This document shows, one piece after another, positions 46,222-55,525 of a stretch of 64,000 bases of DNA (positions within the stretch are counted from its first letter, which is position 1; each line of letters starts with the position of its first letter). Position numbers and translations under genes: made by a program. The stretch comes from Fulvivirgaceae bacterium JP3-4. GTDB lineage: Bacteria; Bacteroidota; Bacteroidia; Cytophagales; Cyclobacteriaceae. Under the pieces are notes generated by a model. The model saw only the letters and a program-made list of their open reading frames with translations, did no database searches and had not been told where the DNA came from. Location: assembly GCA_029309925.1 (NCBI GenBank), contig JARKND010000004.1, positions 124,001 through 188,000 of the forward strand, given 5' to 3'.

Positions 46222-48672
46222 CTATTCATACTTCAGCGTTTTAGCCGGTTGGCTCCACGCTGTTTTAATCGCTTCATAGCTGATGGTGAGCAGAGCAATC
46301 GCCAGCGATATTCCGCCTGACAAAAGGAATACACCAGCACCAATGGTAATCCTGTATTCAAACGTAGACAGCCAGTCCTTCATCATCCACCACGTGATCG
46401 GTACGGAGATGACTAGCGAAATGCCAATGAGCATGATATAATCTTTTGAAAGCAGCACCAGCAACGATTGTTCTGTCGCACCGAGAACTTTACGGATACT
46501 GATTTCCTTAATCCGATTTTGCATAGCGAGTGAAGCAAGTCCATAGAGACCAAGGCTTCCGATCAATATCGCAAGCATGGTCGTCAGACTGACGATCTTG
46601 CCAAGGTTCTGATCACTGCGGTATTGCGCGTTCAGGGTTTCATCAACAAATTGAAAATTGAATTCTTCACCACCGGTTATTTTATCCCAGATTGTCTCGA
46701 TCTTTGCAAGTGTTTCACTGGCCTGACCAGGCTTGAGGCGAATAAACAGTTTTGGAATTGGACTGTTCTGCACGTTGATATTTTCAATTCCCGTAAGGAT
46801 CACCGTTGGGTTCATTCCAAGCACAAGGGGTTCTACCTTCGTATAAAGCGACTGGTAGTTGAAGTCTTTAACCATGCCAATGATCTCGTGGTCCTCAAAG
46901 TTCTTTCCCGGGATCTTCTTTCCTACTGGATCTGTCCATCCAAACATTTTTGCAAACGCTTCGTTCACAATGAGTGATCGTCTCTGATCAGAAGGATTTT
47001 CGTCTGAGAAGTTTCTTCCGACCACCACATCTATTTTCATTGCGGGAAGAAAGTCATCGTCAATCGTGTTATAGCTAAAGGTGCGGTACACTGCCTGATC
47101 ATCAGTGAAACCAAGATTCACCCAGTTGCCATTTCCGAAATCATGGGAAGATGCACTGACAGATGCAATCTGCGGAAGCCCGGCAAGTTCACGTTTAAAT
47201 CTCTCTGCTATTTCAAACCCCTTCGGGACGCGTTCGCGCAAGCCCCTCCCCTCATTCACATTCAGTTGAATGACTGCGAGCTGTTCTTTGTCAAAACCAA
47301 GATTCTTAGACTGTAAGAAGTGAAGTTGCTCACGCATGACCAGCGTGCTTGAAATCAAAAATATCGACAGCACCAGTTGAATGCCTACAAGCACTTTACG
47401 CAACGTTTGTTTACTGCTTCCGCTTTGGAGTGCGCCTTTCAGCACGGCAATGGGTTTGAATGATGACAGCACAAATGCCGGATAACTCCCCGCGATCAAA
47501 CCAATCACTGCGATGAGCGACACGCTCACGAAAACCAGAAACTTATCGATCGGAAGCGAAAGTGTTTTGCCTGACAACGTGTTAAATGTTGGCAACGCGA
47601 GAAACGATAGCATGAGTCCGATAAAGAGCGCGAGGAATGTGATGATCACAGCCTCTCCGATGAACTGGAAAATAAGCTGCTGACGCTGCGCACCTGCGAC
47701 CTTGCGGATTCCGACTTCCTTCGAGCGCTTCAGCGATCTGCCTATCGACAGCGTGACAAAGTTGATGCACGCCACGATGAGGATCAAACCTGCTATTGCT
47801 CCGAGTATGTAGGAGTATTTCGGATCACTCACGGGGGCAATGCCCGCAGGCAACGATGTGTCAAGATGAATCTTCGTCAATGGCTGCAGCCCGACAAAGT
47901 ATTTACTCTTCTCGTAGTCTTCACCTATTAACGGTTTGAAAACAGAAGGAAATTTTTTCGAAAGCACAGCGGGATCTACTCCTTCTTTCAACAGCACAAA
48001 TGTTTCAGGAGTGATGTTAAACCATCCGCTGGTAAGGGCCTTTTCGCTGTAAAGCTTTGGATAGTTAAGATCTGAAATCACCATCCCGAACTGTATGCTT
48101 GAATTTACAGGTGGATTTTTCAGAACGCCCTTGACGGTGAAGTCTTCAAATTTTTCGCCCAGCAGCAGCGAAACAGTTTTGCCAATCGCCTCGTCTGTGC
48201 CGAAAAAACGTTTCGCATATTCTTCGGTAACCAGGATCGCAGACTGATCACGGAGGATGTCCGTTTTTTCACCTTGCACCAGTTCGAAGTCAAACATCTC
48301 AAGGAAATCAGCACCCGCAATCGTGGCGGATTCAGAGAACAACTCATCGCCCACCCGAACCTGTGTGCCGATGTTATTCCTTCGAACCATCAGCTCCACC
48401 TCCGGAAGATTATCTTTCAGTGCGGGCCCCAGTGGGAAAGGCGTTGTGATGTCGATAAATTGCTGATTGACGCCCCAGTCTTCAATCACGTACGCTCTGT
48501 AAATCCTGTCCGCTTTTGAGTGAAACCGATCGAATGTCAGCTCATCTTTCACAAAAAGACTGATGAGCACACAGCATGCGATGCCGATACTCAATCCCAC
48601 AACATTAATAGTAGAGTGCGCTTTGCTTCTCCACAGCGAGCGAAACGCGATTTTCAGGTAATTTTTAAGCAT
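46222..48672 (-). CDS. FtsX/MacB-type permease, stand-alone
   Basis: The protein has 816 residues from ATG 48672; an upstream GTG (48732) would add 20 residues without a signal and is less likely. It has the double FtsX layout: helix TINVVGLSIGIACCVLISLF, periplasmic core, ILGAIAGLILIVACINFVTL then LKRSKEVGIRKVAGAQRQQLI, and a second half closing with QNRIKEISIRKVLGATEQSLLVLL. It is related to the three padR-linked permeases but has no prefix domain, padR or ATPase gene beside it. Four such permeases in one window fits the large expansion of this family in Cytophagales. The substrate is unknown. Confidence 0.92.
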   Translation of the reverse strand: MLKNYLKIAFRSLWRSKAHSTINVVGLSIGIACCVLISLFVKDELTFDRFHSKADRIYRAYVIEDWGVNQQFIDITTPFPLGPALKDNLPEVELMVRRNNIGTQVRVGDELFSESATIAGADFLEMFDFELVQGEKTDILRDQSAILVTEEYAKRFFGTDEAIGKTVSLLLGEKFEDFTVKGVLKNPPVNSSIQFGMVISDLNYPKLYSEKALTSGWFNITPETFVLLKEGVDPAVLSKKFPSVFKPLIGEDYEKSKYFVGLQPLTKIHLDTSLPAGIAPVSDPKYSYILGAIAGLILIVACINFVTLSIGRSLKRSKEVGIRKVAGAQRQQLIFQFIGEAVIITFLALFIGLMLSFLALPTFNTLSGKTLSLPIDKFLVFVSVSLIAVIGLIAGSYPAFVLSSFKPIAVLKGALQSGSSKQTLRKVLVGIQLVLSIFLISSTLVMREQLHFLQSKNLGFDKEQLAVIQLNVNEGRGLRERVPKGFEIAERFKRELAGLPQIASVSASSHDFGNGNWVNLGFTDDQAVYRTFSYNTIDDDFLPAMKIDVVVGRNFSDENPSDQRRSLIVNEAFAKMFGWTDPVGKKIPGKNFEDHEIIGMVKDFNYQSLYTKVEPLVLGMNPTVILTGIENINVQNSPIPKLFIRLKPGQASETLAKIETIWDKITGGEEFNFQFVDETLNAQYRSDQNLGKIVSLTTMLAILIGSLGLYGLASLAMQNRIKEISIRKVLGATEQSLLVLLSKDYIMLIGISLVISVPITWWMMKDWLSTFEYRITIGAGVFLLSGGISLAIALLTISYEAIKTAWSQPAKTLKYE

Positions 48673-49167
48673 TGCGATGGGTGTTTGGTTGAATTTGATG
48701 AAAGCTTTGCTTTTGCGCCACAGGGTCGTCACCAGCTTCTTAACCGATGTAGCGAACCGTCAGATAGTTGTATTGAAACGATGTTGGCCTGAAAATTTTA
48801 GTGGAGAATTCTTTCAACACTAAAGCATAAAGAAATGAATTACCAGTGGGGATCTTGGAAAGGAAAGCCGAATCGGCACCAGATGTTAGTCGAGAATCGG
48901 AATCCGACCAAAACTACGCGCATCAATGGCTATGGCATGGGCGTAACGTTTACAACCCGCTGCTTCGTCTGGGACAAAAATTTCTCATCTACTGTTGAGG
49001 CTATGCGATTCTTCGAACCATTATCGAGCCATCGATTTTAGCATTAGCAACGCATTTTCACTGGCCGACTGCCCGGTAGAACGAGCGGCTATTTCTACGT
49101 TTTCAATGTTTGCGGAATAATTTTTTCGACAGCGCTCTTTCTTAGATCAAATTAACGAGGAGGAGAT
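48673..49167. other. Intergenic stretch with one doubtful ORF
   Basis: Nothing firm lies here. The only open frame of note is the 68-codon ORF at 48835-49041, listed separately. No terminator, consensus promoter or structured repeat was recognised. Confidence 0.35.
48835..49041 (+). CDS. Doubtful small ORF (68 aa)
   Basis: An ATG-initiated frame encodes MNYQWGSWKGKPNRHQMLVE and then a glycine/phenylalanine-containing stretch (GYGMGVTFTTRCFVW). It lies in a gap of about 500 nt and does not shadow a gene, which is the main argument for it. There is no signal, no recognisable family, no clear ribosome-binding site and no promoter. It could be chance. Confidence 0.25.
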   Translation: MNYQWGSWKGKPNRHQMLVENRNPTKTTRINGYGMGVTFTTRCFVWDKNFSSTVEAMRFFEPLSSHRF

Positions 49168-49365
49168 GTGAAGAAAATTAATTTTGACAGCCTGAATATG
49201 TCGCTTGTTGCGGCAATTGGCAATCCGATAATAAACAAACCCGGAAGAAGGAGTAACCCGGTTCCAACACGTCCGGATGAGGAGGAGGAAGAACCTGCGA
49301 AACCCGGCAAGGAGGATCCAACCAGGAAGAAAAAGAAAAAGAGCATATATGAAGTCACGTATTGA
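49168..49365 (+). CDS. Small charged ORF coupled to the cupin gene
   Basis: The 65-residue product begins MKKINFDSLNMSLVAAIGNP and ends in a proline-rich tail with a run of five glutamates and then five lysines. The start is GTG, with an AGGAGGAG-type ribosome-binding site at 49157-49165, unusually strong for this genome but only a few nt from the start. Its last 17 nt overlap the cupin start codon, so translation is probably coupled. Either it is a genuine small protein or a translated leader for the cupin gene. No family is recognised. Confidence 0.5.
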   Translation: MKKINFDSLNMSLVAAIGNPIINKPGRRSNPVPTRPDEEEEEPAKPGKEDPTRKKKKKSIYEVTY

Positions 49366-49918
49366 ACTTGCCAACCCGCTCCAGCATGTCAATATTGTAC
49401 GCCATCTGATTCCCGATGATGGTACTTTTCCGAATAACGGCCATCTGGCGCTCATCATTTACAGAAAGGCATTGCGACTTGAAGCCAATGCATCTAATGA
49501 TGTAGAACAATTTCTCGAAAGCAATGGATGGTCAAATGCCTGGGAAGATGGCGTGTTTGACTATCATCATTATCACAGCACAGCACATGAAGTACTTGCA
49601 GTCATCGAAGGGTCATCCCGGATTCAGTTTGGCGGGCCATCCGGGATATCACTGATGCTTGAACAGGGTGACGTCATTGTGATTCCTGCTGGAGTAGCAC
49701 ACAAGAATCTGGGCGGAGAAGAGAACTTTAAGGTCATAGGAGCTTATGCTGGCGGAAGAGACTATGATATGAATCATGGCAAAGAAAGCGAACGACCTAA
49801 GGCTGATGAGAATATCCGGCAAGTGCCGCTCCCCGAAAGTGATCCGGTCTTTGGCATGAGCGGACCACTCATCAAAGAATGGAGCGCGCAGCCAGACGAA
49901 ATCGCGGAAGTACTGTAA
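49349..49918 (+). CDS. Cupin-domain protein
   Basis: The 189-residue protein contains a cupin metal-binding core: FDYHHYHSTAHEVLAVIEGSSRIQFG (two or three His plus Glu, broken here at residue 20 in FDYHHYHSTAHEVLAVIEGS) and a second motif GDVIVIPAGVAHKNLG. The second half is hydrophilic with DYDMNHGKESERP. ATG 49349 is chosen because it directly precedes the conserved domain; an earlier in-frame start at 49277 would add 24 basic residues translated from the overlapping small ORF region. It is cytosolic and probably binds Fe, Mn or Zn. The reaction is unknown; relatives are isomerases, dioxygenases and sugar-binding regulators. It ends before a bidirectional terminator. Confidence 0.87.
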   Translation: MKSRIELANPLQHVNIVRHLIPDDGTFPNNGHLALIIYRKALRLEANASNDVEQFLESNGWSNAWEDGVFDYHHYHSTAHEVLAVIEGSSRIQFGGPSGISLMLEQGDVIVIPAGVAHKNLGGEENFKVIGAYAGGRDYDMNHGKESERPKADENIRQVPLPESDPVFGMSGPLIKEWSAQPDEIAEVL

Positions 49919-49928
49919 CCTAAATAAA

Positions 49929-49956
49929 AAACCCATCAGTTCTCACTGATGGGTTT
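49929..49956. terminator. Bidirectional terminator between the cupin and esterase genes
   Basis: A perfect 12-bp stem AAACCCATCAGT / ACTGATGGGTTT on a TCTC loop has A-rich sequence before and T-rich sequence after, between two convergent genes. Confidence 0.88.
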
Positions 49957-49980
49957 ACCTTGAATTGTTCGATCGATTCC

Positions 49981-51474
49981 TTAAACGGAAAGTCTTCTTC
50001 TCGATCCAGTCTGCACAGTCGATGCGGACAATTCGTGGCTTATTAACACCTCACGGTATGGCAGATCGTTAGTGTCAAGTGTCGCAAATCGTGTTGGCGA
50101 TGATTGGGCTGGCGCTGTTACGCGCTCAAACCTGATATCCATTTCGCCATTCAGGCCAGCGGTTGTGTTTGTCACGACCAGCTTCATGTCATCATACTTC
50201 GTTCCTCCTTTGTTGTCGGTCACCGTCAATCTGAAGTAGTAAGTTCCGGCAACAAGGTTCGATGCCCAAAGCTTCGATGTCGTTGTGTTTGACATTGAGA
50301 TGCTCGGTCCGGAAACTTTCGTCCACTTGTATGATGCGATATAGCCATCCGGATCAGAAGCAGTGCCCACGATCGTCATCCCTTTGTTCGTAGTTGACTT
50401 ATCAGAGCCTGCACTCACTACCGGCAACTTATTCGTTGTTGACGTAGATGAAGACACTACGACTTTTACATCATCATACTTCGAAGCGCCTTTGTTGTCC
50501 TTCACAGTCAGTCTGAAGTAATAAGTTCCCGCAGGCATATTAGACGTAGTAAGTTTCGAGGACGTTGTGCCGCTCATAGTACACGAGCTTCCGCTGGTTT
50601 TGGTCCACTGATAGGAAGCGATTGTTCCATCAGGATCAGATGCCGTACCGTCAAGGGATGTATAGTTGGTTGGAAGGTAGACTGTCTTGTCGGATCCAGC
50701 GCTTACAACGGGCACGGCATTCGTAGTTGTTGTCGTTCCTCCCGATGTTGTACCGTTGGTGAAGCTTAGCATCCAGCTGAGTGCAGTCGTCTCTTTATAT
50801 ACCTTGTCCCAGATGACGTGGCCCATGCCCGGGAAAATTGTAAACTTTGCCAACGGACTAGGCTTCGGAGTAGAAGCATTGATCGCGGTGATCATCTTTT
50901 GTGTCACTGTATATGACACAACATAATCCTTATCACCATGGAATCCCCAGGTCGGAACATTTTCCTGCGCAAGCTTATAAGCTGAACCCAACAAATTATA
51001 TCCAGTACAGATCGGCAGAATAGCAGCCCAGGTTGCAGGATAGGCCGTAGCAACTGACCACACACCTCCTCCACCGAGACTGAGTCCGGTCAGGTAAATT
51101 CTTCTGTTATCAATACGGAGATATTTTTTCACGTGATTCAACACATCCATTACATAGTCTCCCGTCCACTTGCCCATTGAAGTTTTAAGCTGTGGAGAAA
51201 TGAGAATGAAGGGATACTGCTGCCCGTACTTCACGTATTTCGGAAGTCCAACGTTGTCAACAAGCTCAAGAGAGCTGAGCGTGTTACCCTTCTCTTTGAT
51301 CCCGTGAAGTGAAATCACGATGGGATAAAGATTTGAATTCGAATTGTACCCTTGCGGAAGATATTCAAGATATCCGATTCCGCCTGAAGTCATTTTTGCT
51401 GTTTGTTGTGCGAAGGTTTGTGAAAACAGCAAGCTGGCTGCAACAACCAGGAGGCAAGTGATTTTGATTTGCAT
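49981..51474 (-). CDS. Secreted esterase-like alpha/beta hydrolase with two PKD-like domains
   Basis: The protein of 497 residues begins at ATG 51474, directly before a signal peptide (ITCLLVVAASLLFSQTFAQ); an upstream GTG at 51522 is less likely. The N-terminal half is a polyhydroxybutyrate-depolymerase/feruloyl-esterase-like hydrolase with YLPQGY, ISLHGIKEKG and nucleophile S132 in YLTGLSLGGGG, and an expected histidine in FPGMGHVIW. Two PKD/REJ-like domains follow (VVSAGSDKTV, VVSAGSDKST). Unlike its larger paralogue at 59308 it ends RRRLSV without a recognisable type IX sorting domain, so its final location is uncertain. The substrate is an ester, perhaps of plant or microbial polymers (inference). 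Confidence 0.9.
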   Translation of the reverse strand: MQIKITCLLVVAASLLFSQTFAQQTAKMTSGGIGYLEYLPQGYNSNSNLYPIVISLHGIKEKGNTLSSLELVDNVGLPKYVKYGQQYPFILISPQLKTSMGKWTGDYVMDVLNHVKKYLRIDNRRIYLTGLSLGGGGVWSVATAYPATWAAILPICTGYNLLGSAYKLAQENVPTWGFHGDKDYVVSYTVTQKMITAINASTPKPSPLAKFTIFPGMGHVIWDKVYKETTALSWMLSFTNGTTSGGTTTTTNAVPVVSAGSDKTVYLPTNYTSLDGTASDPDGTIASYQWTKTSGSSCTMSGTTSSKLTTSNMPAGTYYFRLTVKDNKGASKYDDVKVVVSSSTSTTNKLPVVSAGSDKSTTNKGMTIVGTASDPDGYIASYKWTKVSGPSISMSNTTTSKLWASNLVAGTYYFRLTVTDNKGGTKYDDMKLVVTNTTAGLNGEMDIRFERVTAPAQSSPTRFATLDTNDLPYREVLISHELSASTVQTGSRRRLSV

Positions 51475-51859
51475 TCTTCTCAAATTTGAACGTGGTCGCT
51501 CCTCGCAAACAGAGTGATCCACACGTTAGGTGGTAAATAAAATTGTTAAGTGTACTTACATAATGAAAGAGCAAATCCGATGATGGCATGATAATTTTAT
51601 CATGTCAGGTGACTATAAAATCATCGTAGTTGCTTTTCTCAGAGACTGCTATCCTCGCCATGGATAGCCACCAGCACGCATTCTTTTTTCAATTGATGGC
51701 TCAAAGAAAGAGCTAAAACCCGTTTGCGCAATTTCCAATCAGATAAGTGGGCCTATGTTTCGAAGACTTGCGGATATTGGAGATTAGTGTTCTGACATTA
51801 ATGAGAATTAATCTCTGCAAAGTAATTTATCATGTGGAGCGCGCGACTGTAGAATTTAA
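51475..51859. other. Intergenic region with a dyad
   Basis: This 385-nt stretch between the esterase and FMN reductase genes holds the 18-bp dyad listed at 51587. No gene is supported. Confidence 0.4.
51587..51604. promoter_or_regulatory. Perfect dyad upstream of the esterase gene
   Basis: CATGATAA and TTATCATG form perfect 8-bp arms around a 2-nt centre, 113 nt before the esterase start codon. The length and symmetry fit a dimeric regulator site. No T-run follows, so it is not a terminator. Confidence 0.4.
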
Positions 51860-52420
51860 TTACTGCTGCTGCATTTTCTGCTTAGCAGCAATACACCAAA
51901 GCAATTCATTTACAAAATTCAAAGCGCGTTTCTCCATTGTCGGTTCAAGTGGTTTTCCATTTTCATCCATTGCTTTATTCACGTTGGGAACGGGGAACAT
52001 TGCCGGCACAGTCCATGCACGAATTTTCCACAGCGAGAATTGCAGTGAGGTGATCACCTGCGTACCTCCGAAATTTCCATCAGACACTGTCGAGATGGCA
52101 ACCGGCTTTCGGTGCCATTCATCATAGAGCAGATCCACTACGTTCTTGATACTCGCGGGATATCCTCCATTGTATTCAGGCGTCACGATGATGACACCAT
52201 CAGATTTTTTGATTCGGTCGGCAAAATCAAGCACATTAGCAGATGGGTGCGACTGATATTTAAGGCGTTCATCAAAAAGCGGAAAGTTGTACGTCTTCAG
52301 GTCGAGTATTTCAGCTGTAGCCAACTTCTTCGACTCAATGAATTCTTTAAAAAAAAGTGCAACGCGATTACTCGCATGACCTGTGCGAACACTTGCTGCA
52401 ATAATGGAAATGTGCGGCAT
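51860..52420 (-). CDS. NAD(P)H-dependent FMN reductase
   Basis: The 186-residue flavodoxin-fold protein has the N-terminal phosphate-binding stretch SIIAASVRTGHASNRVA and the family motif VTPEYNGGYPASIKNVVDLL, then KPVAISTVSDGNFGG. The family reduces FMN, quinones or azo compounds with NAD(P)H in the cytoplasm. The length is normal, the ATG start directly precedes the first beta strand, and the C-terminus ends in a glutamine-rich tail. It is divergent from the Nudix gene across 50 nt. Confidence 0.93.
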   Translation of the reverse strand: MPHISIIAASVRTGHASNRVALFFKEFIESKKLATAEILDLKTYNFPLFDERLKYQSHPSANVLDFADRIKKSDGVIIVTPEYNGGYPASIKNVVDLLYDEWHRKPVAISTVSDGNFGGTQVITSLQFSLWKIRAWTVPAMFPVPNVNKAMDENGKPLEPTMEKRALNFVNELLWCIAAKQKMQQQ

Positions 52421-52470
52421 CTGAACTTTTGATTACTTTGCGAATATAAACATTGCCCTCAACTTTAAGC

Positions 52471-52950
52471 ATGGCAAAGCAAAACATCGCTGCAGGTCTA
52501 CTGATGTGCAGGTTTGAAAAAGATGAATTGGAATTTTTTCTCGTCCACCCCGGAGGACCATTTTATCGGAACAAGGAAGATGGCGTCTGGAGCATTCCGA
52601 AAGGAATCCCGGAATCAAACGAAGAATTGCTCCAGGTCGCGGTTCGCGAGTTTGAAGAAGAGACCGGCATCAGACCAGCGCGAGAATTTCATTCCCTGGG
52701 TTACGTGCAGCAAAAAGCCGGAAAGATTGTTCACGCATGGACCTTCATTGGAAAGTGGGATCCGGCCGAGGGAATCAGATCGAATTCGTTCTCAATGGAA
52801 TGGCCACCCAGATCAGGAAAGCAACAAAGCTTTCCTGAAATGGACAGGGCTGCATGGTTTAATTTGCAGGAGGCGAAGAAAAAAATCAACCCTGCTCAGA
52901 TTGCTTTTCTCGAACGCGCATCCGGTCACTATAAAGGCATCACAATCTAG
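52471..52950 (+). CDS. Nudix hydrolase
   Basis: The protein of 159 residues starts at ATG 52471 (an upstream TTG at 52453 is less likely). It has a complete Nudix box at residues 45-67 (GIPESNEELLQVAVRE then FEEETGI; Gx5Ex7REUxEExGU satisfied). Flanking features IAAGLLMCRF and LEFFLVHPGGPF are like those of the diadenosine-polyphosphate / ADP-ribose type. It hydrolyses nucleoside diphosphate linkages in the cytoplasm; the exact substrate is not evident. Its TAG stop codon shares the palindrome CTAG with the stop of the convergent S9 peptidase gene. Confidence 0.93.
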   Translation: MAKQNIAAGLLMCRFEKDELEFFLVHPGGPFYRNKEDGVWSIPKGIPESNEELLQVAVREFEEETGIRPAREFHSLGYVQQKAGKIVHAWTFIGKWDPAEGIRSNSFSMEWPPRSGKQQSFPEMDRAAWFNLQEAKKKINPAQIAFLERASGHYKGITI

Positions 52951-54896
52951 TTCACTGTTAATCCGTTCAGGAGGTGCTGCTTTACAAATTCTATGGTTGC
53001 GTAAAACTGAAAGTCAATGTTATTTTTTTTACGGAAACCGTGACCTTCGTCCTTCGCCATGAGGAACCAGACTGATCCGCCATTTGCCTTGATCTTGTCC
53101 TTCATCTGAATTGACTCGGTGTAAGGCACCCGTGGGTCATTTCCTCCCTGCACGATAAAGATTGGTTTTGAAATTTTATCAGTGTGATTGAGCGGAGCGA
53201 TCTTCTCAAAATATTCTGCCATTTTTGGGTCGCGCTCATCGCCATACTCTACCCTTCTCAGGTCTCTGCGATACGCTTCAGTGTTTTTCATGAACGTGTT
53301 GAAGTTGGAAATACCAACTACATCAAGCGAACATTTTATTTTGTCGTTATAAAGATAGGCAACAGCAAGCGTCATGTATCCTCCATAACTTCCACCGGTC
53401 ACCATGATCCTGTCTTTATCCAGGTTGGGCTGCGTTTCAATCCAGTCGATCAGCGTCCCGATATCCTGGACCGACTCTTCACGCTTCATACCGTTGTCAA
53501 GATCAAGAAAGGTTTTTCCGTAGCCGGATGATCCGCGCACATTTGGATAGATGATCGATACCCCGAGCTCATTAAGAAAATAATTCGTCCTTCCGGCAAA
53601 AGTTGGTCGTGATTGCCCTTCCGGTCCGCCATGAATGTTGATAATGACAGGACGTTTACCGGTAAATTTGCTTGATGCCTTGTAAAGATATCCCGATATC
53701 ATTTTTCCATCGAAAGATTTCCAGGTGATCAGCTCTGGCGCCTGAAGTGTGCTGACATCCATCCCGCCAAGTTCACTTTCAGTCCAGCGTGCCAATTGCT
53801 TCGATGTTGTATTGTACTCATAAACATCCGATGATGAGTTGAATGTATTGAATGCAAAGCCGACAGATTTTGAATCCGCTGCCCAGTCAACACCGAAAAT
53901 CACTCCGGTAGGAAGGTTCGGAACGGCTGCAAATTTGTTTGTTGCGGTAGAAAGAATGTACATTTTAGAGAGACCATTTTCGTTGGTAACAAATGCGAGC
54001 TGTTTTCCATCCGGTGAAAGCATTCCTTCGTCAACATCCCATTCGATAGTCGTTGACAGCGGTGTGAGTTTCTTTGTTGCAAGATCGAAATACGCAAGCC
54101 TGTTAAATTCGCTGTCTTTATTTGTAGTTAAGTAAATCCCTTTTTTATCTGAAGAGAACGCAATTCCGCTATAGGTTGTACGCTCATCCTTCTCCGGCAG
54201 CAGCCTGGATTTTTCGCCTGTCTTCACATCGAGCATGTACAGCCTTGTTTCGTTGATTGATATCCCTTCCTGCAAAAGAATTTTTGAATCATCAGCAGAC
54301 CAGTCGACCACACCCCAGCCGCCTCCTGTATTCTCTGCAACTTTCTTATCCGATGATGGGTCCAAAGGATTCATTACATAGATATCGCGATCCTGCCCGT
54401 TTCTCTTTGTCGATCCATAGGCAATCCAGTCTCCTTTTGTATTCCACTCGATGCCTCCGTTTTGTGATCGTTTTCCGTCCGTAAGCAGTGTTACCTTTTT
54501 AGTCGCCATGTCATAGCGGTAGATCTGCCCGAACTCATTTCCTCCCACATCGCGCACAAAAAGGAAGTAATCGCCTTTGTTGGGTTCGAAGCTTGCGGAA
54601 CCAACAGGTTCATCGAAGAATGTGATCTGCCTGCGGTCGCCTCCCGGCATTTTCACATAATGGAGTTGTGCAGTGTTGCCGAACCGTGTCGAGATCATCA
54701 TTTCCTTTCTCACGGGATGCCACTCCACGAGTGATGCTCCGCGGGATTCGGTATAATTCTTCACCGTGGCAACAAGATCAGCAGACAAAGGCGGAATTCC
54801 CTCCGCTACGAGATTGTCAGCAACAGGGATTGTAGTTTGTGCGTTGCCTGCCACCGCGAACAAACCAATCAGCAAAATGAGGAGTGTGCGTTTCAT
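52947..54896 (-). CDS. Secreted S9-family prolyl-oligopeptidase-like peptidase
   Basis: The 649-residue protein has a signal peptide (LLILLIGLFAVAGNAQ), a seven-bladed WD/TolB-like propeller (about 60-380) and an alpha/beta hydrolase domain with nucleophile S503 in VTGGSYGGYMT, D587 in QGGNDPRVP and H619 in DEGHGF. This pattern is that of acylaminoacyl-peptidase / dipeptidyl-peptidase relatives. It is expected in the periplasm, trimming oligopeptides. There is no type IX sorting domain. The stop codon overlaps that of the Nudix gene. No clear promoter was found in the 170 nt upstream. Confidence 0.94.
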   Translation of the reverse strand: MKRTLLILLIGLFAVAGNAQTTIPVADNLVAEGIPPLSADLVATVKNYTESRGASLVEWHPVRKEMMISTRFGNTAQLHYVKMPGGDRRQITFFDEPVGSASFEPNKGDYFLFVRDVGGNEFGQIYRYDMATKKVTLLTDGKRSQNGGIEWNTKGDWIAYGSTKRNGQDRDIYVMNPLDPSSDKKVAENTGGGWGVVDWSADDSKILLQEGISINETRLYMLDVKTGEKSRLLPEKDERTTYSGIAFSSDKKGIYLTTNKDSEFNRLAYFDLATKKLTPLSTTIEWDVDEGMLSPDGKQLAFVTNENGLSKMYILSTATNKFAAVPNLPTGVIFGVDWAADSKSVGFAFNTFNSSSDVYEYNTTSKQLARWTESELGGMDVSTLQAPELITWKSFDGKMISGYLYKASSKFTGKRPVIINIHGGPEGQSRPTFAGRTNYFLNELGVSIIYPNVRGSSGYGKTFLDLDNGMKREESVQDIGTLIDWIETQPNLDKDRIMVTGGSYGGYMTLAVAYLYNDKIKCSLDVVGISNFNTFMKNTEAYRRDLRRVEYGDERDPKMAEYFEKIAPLNHTDKISKPIFIVQGGNDPRVPYTESIQMKDKIKANGGSVWFLMAKDEGHGFRKKNNIDFQFYATIEFVKQHLLNGLTVN

Positions 54897-55069
54897 AAGT
54901 TTAGGCGCTTAAGGACAGATAAGTTAGCCTTTTTTCAAGAACGCTCACAAACTTTTAATGCAATACTCAAATCACGAGTTTAAACATTAACGAAGTGAGT
55001 GCGCGAAAAATACCTGCCTATGAAGCCTCTACGGGTGGGAATGAAGAAATTGGATTGCTCAGGGAAAAA

Positions 55070-55462
55070 TCAGAAATGCCCTCGTTGCGCGATATATTTT
55101 TTTATGGTCTTAACCAGCTCATTATAGTGCTCAATGCGGTTCGGTTTTTTGAAATATGAATTGCATCCAAGCGAAAGGCAGCGGATCTCGTCTTCCTTAT
55201 TGTCTGAGGCGGTCAGAATAATTACAGGAATTCTGCGCAGGGATGGGTTATTTTTTAATTGATACAGCGCCTGAAAGCCATCGAGCAAAGGCATGTTCAG
55301 ATCAAGGATAATCACATCAGGTTTTGCATCACGGATTGCCAATTCGTCAAGAAGCTCCTGGCCATTGGAAGCCGTGTCGACCGGCCCCTTGTAGCTATTG
55401 GATACAAGCGCTTCCTGTACGAATTCAAGGTCATCAATATCGTCATCAACCAGAAATACCAT
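55070..55462 (-). CDS. CheY-like single-domain response regulator
   Basis: The 130-residue protein starts at ATG 55462, directly before FLVDDDIDD. It is a stand-alone receiver domain with the acidic pocket D6-D8, phospho-acceptor D54 in IILDLNMPLLDG, Thr in IILTASD, and Lys in YFKKPN. There is no output domain, so it passes the signal by protein contact. It lies 63 nt divergent from the RsbQ-like / histidine-kinase pair, whose kinase also lacks an attached receiver, making it the likely phosphorylation target (inference). It resembles the Rcp1-type receivers paired with PAS-kinases. Confidence 0.9.
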   Translation of the reverse strand: MVFLVDDDIDDLEFVQEALVSNSYKGPVDTASNGQELLDELAIRDAKPDVIILDLNMPLLDGFQALYQLKNNPSLRRIPVIILTASDNKEDEIRCLSLGCNSYFKKPNRIEHYNELVKTIKKYIAQRGHF

Positions 55463-55525
55463 ATTAAATGTTATAATTGCAGACAGCAATTTTTTCGGTT
55501 CGGATGCAACTTAACAAAGAATGCA

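Noticed and set aside
51747-52127. 126-codon plus-strand ORF overlapping the FMN reductase
   Set aside because: Mostly antisense to a recognised family; no promoter or family match.
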